Origin: Acidobacteriota bacterium
GTDB lineage: Bacteria; Acidobacteriota; Terriglobia; Bryobacterales; Bryobacteraceae
Assembly (NCBI GenBank): GCA_021788955.1
Contig: JAJYKC010000054.1
Span: 1 to 8,951, forward strand
DNA: 8,951 bases
Reading direction: 5' to 3'
Part shown: positions 5,656-8,951 of the stretch, one piece after another
Layout: the number at the start of each line of letters is the position of its first letter
Position numbering within the stretch: position 1 is the stretch's first letter
Made by a program: the position numbers and the translations under genes
The notes under the pieces: model-generated
What the model was told of the DNA's origin: nothing
Seen by the model: the letters and a program-made list of their open reading frames with translations, nothing else
Databases searched by the model: none

Positions 5656-6789
5656 ATGAAGCACACGATAGCGATATTGCTGCTGTTCGCCAGCGCGAGC
5701 GCCATCTCGGCGCAGCAACGGCCGAACGATTCGCCCACAAAGGGGCCGCCAGCGCGGCTACAGAGAACGCCACCGGCACGTCCGGTCGCTCCCGAAGGCG
5801 TCCCATCGCCCGAGAAGTATCCGTTTGACCGGCTCATCAACACGCTGGAGTCAGACAGCCCGTCCCCTTCTCCCGTACCGCGCGGCGCGGTTCCTGCGCT
5901 CCCTCCCGGGAGCCCGGTATTGGAGGTTCCGAAGGACTTCAAACCCGCGAAGGACATTCCTCTGCCTGCGGCGGCAAAAGAAGCGCTCACCGTCGGCCAG
6001 GCGTGGATGACGGAAAACCAGACGCCTGCGCCGGGCAAAGACGGACGCGTGCTCTACACCTACGGTGCAGGACTACCCACGCTTGTTTGTGCGCCGCTGC
6101 GAGTCTGCGTTATTGAACTCGAAAAGGGGGAAAAGCTCGCCGGTGAACCCCAGATCGGAGACTCGGTGCGCTGGATCATTTCACCGGCGACGACTGGGAG
6201 CGGCGATTTCACCACGCCAATGATCGTCGTCAAGCCCAAACAGGCCGGCCTGGATACCAACCTCCTAGTCACCACGGACCGGCGAGCGTATTACCTGCGC
6301 CTCATTTCGAAACCGGACGACTACCTGGCGCGGATCGCGTTTGCATACCCGGAGAATGAAGCAGCGAAGTGGAAGGTCCAGCTCGCGCAACAAGAGCAGC
6401 GCCGAAAGGAGGAAGCGGAAGCCAAGATCGCGCCAATCGACTCATTGGACCGCCTCTACTTCGACTACCGGATACAGGGTGGCGACGAAAACATGAGGCC
6501 GGTCCGCGTCGTAGATGACGGGAAGAAGACCCTCATTCAGATGACCCCGAACGCCGCCCACCGGGAGGCACCGGTCTTGGTCGTACTCGGTTTGGACGGC
6601 CCGGAGATGGTGAACTATCGCGTCAAGGGTGACATGTATATCGTGGACCGGTTATTCGAGCGCGGGGCGCTGATTCTTGGTGTGGGCAAGAATGCACGAC
6701 GGGCGGAGATCATCCGGGGCACCTACCGAGGGAAGGTCTCGTCGAAGGGCGATCCGTATACAAAAGCCCTGGGGGGCAAAGCGCAATGA
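5656..6789 (+). CDS. trbG: TrbG (VirB9-like) conjugal transfer protein
   Basis: A 377-residue periplasmic/outer-membrane protein; with the VirB10-like TrbI it builds the core complex of the conjugation channel. ATG 5656 is preferred over an in-frame start at 5623 inside trbF because it gives a clean signal peptide (MKHTIAILLLFASASAISAQ, cut near residue 20) and has GAGG upstream. There is no lipobox cysteine. A Pro-rich linker (about 22-110) precedes the VirB9 N-terminal beta domain, which contains VLYTYGAGLPTLVCAPLRVC (132-151; the Cys145/Cys151 pair is usual in TrbG) and LLVTTDRRAYYLRL (203-216). A charged coiled-coil-like segment (240-257) then leads to the C-terminal domain with LYFDYRIQG (267-275), MVNYRVKGDMYIVDRLFERG (318-337) and EIIRG (351-355). 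The Pro-rich linker makes it somewhat longer than typical relatives. It starts 14 bases after trbF and overlaps trbI by four. Confidence 0.92.
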   Translation: MKHTIAILLLFASASAISAQQRPNDSPTKGPPARLQRTPPARPVAPEGVPSPEKYPFDRLINTLESDSPSPSPVPRGAVPALPPGSPVLEVPKDFKPAKDIPLPAAAKEALTVGQAWMTENQTPAPGKDGRVLYTYGAGLPTLVCAPLRVCVIELEKGEKLAGEPQIGDSVRWIISPATTGSGDFTTPMIVVKPKQAGLDTNLLVTTDRRAYYLRLISKPDDYLARIAFAYPENEAAKWKVQLAQQEQRRKEEAEAKIAPIDSLDRLYFDYRIQGGDENMRPVRVVDDGKKTLIQMTPNAAHREAPVLVVLGLDGPEMVNYRVKGDMYIVDRLFERGALILGVGKNARRAEIIRGTYRGKVSSKGDPYTKALGGKAQ

Positions 6790-8180
6790 AGCCCGCAAAG
6801 CAAGGCGTGAAGGAAATCGAATCCCCGTCTGGGTTGGACCTGAATCCCCAGCCGCCATCGCCCGTTCGGTTGAGCAAGCGCGCCGGTATTCTGGCGCTCG
6901 CAATCGTGTTCACCGTGGTCGCATCGGTTGGGTACGGAATCGTCACCCGGAGTGGCCGCTCTCTTGAGACGGGCTTTCGCGCGGACGATTCCAAAGGGCT
7001 GACCGCGGCTACGGACGCGGGAAAAGTGATTGCGGCTCAGATACCCAACCGAGCGGTCATAACCGGCGGAAGTGCGGATCGTTCTCCGGGTCAACCGGAT
7101 GAACTCCGACCGCCCGGACAGGCATCGGGGCGTCCTGTAGGCGACCTCAATGGCCAGAGGATGTATTCGCCTGGCGCGTATCCGCCTCCGACAAGCGCAC
7201 CGCAATATCGCGAGCCGACGCCGGAAGAAAAGCAACTCGCCGTAGCTTACGAGCAGGAAATGCAGGCATTGGGTTCGCCGACAAGCCCTCAATCGACGAC
7301 CGGGGCTGCTTTCGGCCGGTTGGCGAGTCCAAGCCCATCCGGCTCGGACGTAGGCGGGTCCCAACTTGCGACCCTGCTCAGGTCACTGCAAAGCGCACCA
7401 GTAATGGGTACGGCGCCGACCGTAACTTCGAACGGTGTTCTCCCGGCGATCACTCTCGGCGGTCAGCCCGCGGGCTCCACCGAAGAGTACCAAGCGCAAA
7501 ACATGCAGGATGCCAAAGAACGCTTCCTGGCACGAGCAAGGGCTGCGTCCAACGACAACTACCTGAACTCCACACGAACCAAGCCGGTCGGCCCGTATGA
7601 AATCAAAGCCGGGTGGGACATTCCCGCTATTCTCGAACAGGCGCTGAATTCCGACCTGCCCGGCGAGATCAAGGCGTTGGTTCGCGAAAACGTCTACGAC
7701 ACAGCGACCGGCGAGTACCTGTTGATCCCGCAGGGGGCGCGCCTGGTTGGAGCCTACGATTCCCGCGTGGCCTATGGCCAGAACGGCATTCAGGTTGTCT
7801 GGAACCGCCTCATCTTTCCGGACGGATCCTCGATCAATTTGGGGGGCATGGCGGGGCAGGACGCCGGCGGGCTTTCGGGCCTCCGCCATGATGTGGACAA
7901 CCACTACAAGCGGCTGCTGGGGTTCGGCCTGCTCACGAGCATCTTCAGCGCCTCTTTCCAGCTCTCGCAGACACGGCGGGGCAGTGTTCTCGGTTATCCC
8001 TCGCCGGCCGAGACCGCCGGCAGCGCCGTCGGCGGTGAGATTTCCCAACTGGGAGCGGACGTGACCCGTCGGAACCTGAATATCCAGCCCACAATCAAGG
8101 TGCCTGTCGGCTACCGGTTCAACGTGCGCGTGAACCGGGATATCCTCTTCGAGTCGCCTTACCGGGCGGCGACCGGGTAG
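6786..8180 (+). CDS. trbI: TrbI (VirB10-like) conjugal transfer protein
   Basis: A 464-residue VirB10-like protein that spans from the inner membrane to the outer-membrane pore and gates the channel. It has a short cytoplasmic segment ending PQPPSPVRLSKR (21-32), one membrane helix (about 33-53), and a long Pro/Gly/Ser-rich periplasmic linker (about 60-270). The conserved TrbI/VirB10 beta-barrel domain follows (about 275-460): VYDTATGEYLLIPQGARLVG, then IQVVWNRLIFPDG, GGMAGQDAGGLSGLRHDVDN, an amphipathic pore-forming stretch (LLGFGLLTSIFSASFQ), NIQPTIKVPVGYRFNVRVNR and a final D-I-L/F-F-E. The ATG overlaps the TGA of trbG, indicating translational coupling. Length and domain order are those of an intact protein. 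A long frame on the opposite strand here is a composition shadow. Confidence 0.95.
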   Translation: MKPAKQGVKEIESPSGLDLNPQPPSPVRLSKRAGILALAIVFTVVASVGYGIVTRSGRSLETGFRADDSKGLTAATDAGKVIAAQIPNRAVITGGSADRSPGQPDELRPPGQASGRPVGDLNGQRMYSPGAYPPPTSAPQYREPTPEEKQLAVAYEQEMQALGSPTSPQSTTGAAFGRLASPSPSGSDVGGSQLATLLRSLQSAPVMGTAPTVTSNGVLPAITLGGQPAGSTEEYQAQNMQDAKERFLARARAASNDNYLNSTRTKPVGPYEIKAGWDIPAILEQALNSDLPGEIKALVRENVYDTATGEYLLIPQGARLVGAYDSRVAYGQNGIQVVWNRLIFPDGSSINLGGMAGQDAGGLSGLRHDVDNHYKRLLGFGLLTSIFSASFQLSQTRRGSVLGYPSPAETAGSAVGGEISQLGADVTRRNLNIQPTIKVPVGYRFNVRVNRDILFESPYRAATG

Positions 8181-8222
8181 CGGCGGCCGTCGAGCCTTCT
8201 CCAATTCCGTTCCGTGTGCCCG

Positions 8223-8258
8223 ACAAAGGTGGTACCGTAATGCCTGTACGACCTTTGT
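8223..8258 (+). promoter_or_regulatory. Strong inverted repeat: possible operator or terminator
   Basis: ACAAAGGTGGTAC (8223-8235) and GTACGACCTTTGT (8246-8258) pair in 12 of 13 positions around a 10-base centre. The repeat lies between trbI and the ribbon-helix-helix gene, 18 bases before that gene's ATG. Ribbon-helix-helix proteins usually bind dyads near their own promoters, so autoregulation is a natural reading. The alternative is a stem ending the trb transcript, but only TTT follows the right arm, which is weak for a Rho-independent terminator. A relaxosome accessory site near an origin of transfer is a third option. No nic-like sequence was recognised. Confidence 0.5.
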
Positions 8259-8276
8259 TTGCCCAGGCATACGGAT

Positions 8277-8669
8277 ATGACCGACACCTCGAAACCTATT
8301 GTTCGGCTTGAAACCAGTTCCGCCGCCAAGAAGGCTCAAAAGAAGGCCGTGGCCGAGGCCAAGGAGCAGACGATCAAGCTCGCCATCCGCCTCAACGAAG
8401 GCATCAACGACGCGCTCCGAACCCTCATTCGCTATCGCGGAGACCTCTCCACCATGGCGTTGGAGGCGCTCGACGCCGTGGACCTGACGCGCGCCGCCCT
8501 GGTGAGTGCGGAGGAGCGCATGGTACGGGATACGACCATAACGATGCCGCGGGTGTTGCACAAGAAGCTGAAGAAGATCGCGGATGAACGCGACAGTTCA
8601 ATGAACATCCTGGTGAACACGGCGCTGGCGCACTGGTTGGCGAAGAAGGGCGCGCTCAGGCTGGGTTGA
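8277..8669 (+). CDS. Tandem ribbon-helix-helix DNA-binding protein
   Basis: A 130-residue basic protein with no recognised name. A Lys/Ala-rich N-terminal tail (18-31) is followed by two segments that each fit a ribbon-helix-helix fold. The first is TIKLAIRLNEGINDALRTLI (32-51) with a second helix to about 70. The second is DTTITMPRVLHKKLKKIA (85-102) with helix SSMNILVNTALAHWLAKKG (107-125). The second matches the CopG/MetJ/Arc pattern well; the first is weaker. Two units in one chain are reminiscent of F-plasmid TraY, a relaxosome and tra-operon regulator, so a role as trb regulator or relaxosome accessory protein is plausible but inferred. ATG 8277 is chosen over the TTG at 8259 because that TTG lies immediately at the right arm of the inverted repeat. 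No strong ribosome binding site is visible. It follows trbI after 96 bases. Confidence 0.7.
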   Translation: MTDTSKPIVRLETSSAAKKAQKKAVAEAKEQTIKLAIRLNEGINDALRTLIRYRGDLSTMALEALDAVDLTRAALVSAEERMVRDTTITMPRVLHKKLKKIADERDSSMNILVNTALAHWLAKKGALRLG

Positions 8670-8690
8670 CCGCGTCGGTCGGGCGATATT

Positions 8691-8915
8691 GTGGGTTCCA
8701 TAGTCAATACCGGAGCGAAACTGGAGCGCCTGTTAAGGCGGTATGAGGACAAGCGGAGGCCAATTTCCGTCAACTTCCGACAAATGCTTCCCAGTATGGG
8801 CGGGGACCGCGCCACCCACTTCTTTCGTGTCCTTTCGGCAAGCCTGCGTGACGGCAGCCATCCCGCCCTGTTAAGGTCATTCAGTCGCCGAGGTGCGGCT
8901 GATAATGAATCGTGA
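8691..8915 (+). CDS. Small ORF resembling the start of a DNA methyltransferase
   Basis: A 74-residue frame with a GTG start and no obvious ribosome binding site. Residues KLERLLRRYEDKRRPISVNF, then RQMLPSMGGDRATHFF, resemble from memory the opening of a group of N4/N6 DNA methyltransferases. In that group a 'V-D/N-F-R ... R-A-T-H' stretch leads into an 'H-P-Y-P-A-K-L' motif. Here that place reads RVLSASLRDG, which could be a degraded version, and the frame soon stops. It may therefore be a broken methyltransferase N-terminus or an unrelated small protein. The catalytic motifs (DPPY-like, FxGxG-like) are not present in the window. Confidence 0.33.
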   Translation: MGSIVNTGAKLERLLRRYEDKRRPISVNFRQMLPSMGGDRATHFFRVLSASLRDGSHPALLRSFSRRGAADNES

Positions 8916-8951
8916 AAGCACACCCATTCCACAACCAGTCGCGCAACTGCA
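8906..8951 (+). CDS. Possible start of another gene, cut by the window end
   Basis: ATG at 8906, preceded by GAGG (8891-8894), opens a frame MNRESTPIPQPVAQL that runs off the window. It overlaps the end of the preceding small frame by 10 bases. Only 15 codons are visible and no family can be named; it may equally be noise. Confidence 0.22.

Noticed and set aside
7383..8561. Long open frame (392 codons) on the minus strand opposite trbI and the ribbon-helix-helix gene
   Set aside because: It lies antisense to a clear trbI, has a composition expected from the reverse of high-GC coding DNA, and shows no recognisable domain.
1..8951. tRNA, rRNA or an attachment-site repeat that would mark an integrated element end
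   Set aside because: None was recognised by eye on either strand; a covariance-model search would be needed to exclude short RNAs.

Overview
The window looks like an accessory region of a soil-type bacterial genome, most likely an acidobacterium. The lineage is an inference. It rests on two side-by-side secreted proteins built from HAF-like repeats, a style abundant in Acidobacteria, next to a high-GC trb-type conjugation cluster. No rRNA, tRNA or housekeeping gene is present to confirm it.

Layout, all on the + strand. (1) 1-120 is the last 39 codons of a probable IS630-like transposase, followed by an AT-rich stretch with a possible outward promoter. (2) 329-1459 and 1562-2191 encode two exported repeat proteins. 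The first is intact and the second is cut inside its fourth repeat. A 12-bp-arm hairpin and a perfect 12-bp palindrome fill the gap between them. (3) 2118-2771 is the catalytic half of a BsuBI/PstI-family type II restriction endonuclease with no N-terminal domain and no adjacent methyltransferase. (4) 2857-4335 is a SIR2-domain protein, probably an NAD-consuming defence effector, with a winged-helix-like middle and the beginning of a PIN-like domain at its broken C-terminus. (5) 4209-8180 is the back half of a trb mating-pair-formation operon: a 5'-truncated trbL, then complete trbF, trbG and trbI with 4-bp overlaps or a 14-bp gap. (6) 8277-8669 encodes a tandem ribbon-helix-helix DNA-binding protein preceded by a strong inverted repeat. 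After it come a small reading frame that may be the start of a DNA methyltransferase, and possibly the start of another gene.

The most striking feature is the pair of breakpoints around the defence genes. At about 2.11-2.23 kb a repeat-protein gene missing its 3' end meets an endonuclease missing its 5' end. At about 4.20-4.23 kb the SIR2 gene missing its 3' end meets trbL missing its 5' end. The roughly 2.1 kb defence segment is therefore a patch with a broken gene at each edge, sitting where trbB-E, trbJ and the front of trbL would be expected. It could be cargo left by illegitimate recombination in a decaying integrative conjugative element, or an assembly chimera. Long reads would separate these.

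Functionally, TrbF (VirB8-like), TrbG (VirB9-like) and TrbI (VirB10-like) would form the bridge and outer core of a conjugative type IV secretion channel. With trbL broken and no upstream ATPase or pilin genes visible, this copy is probably not self-sufficient. The endonuclease and SIR2 genes would have been anti-phage cargo. Both are damaged, so present activity is doubtful.
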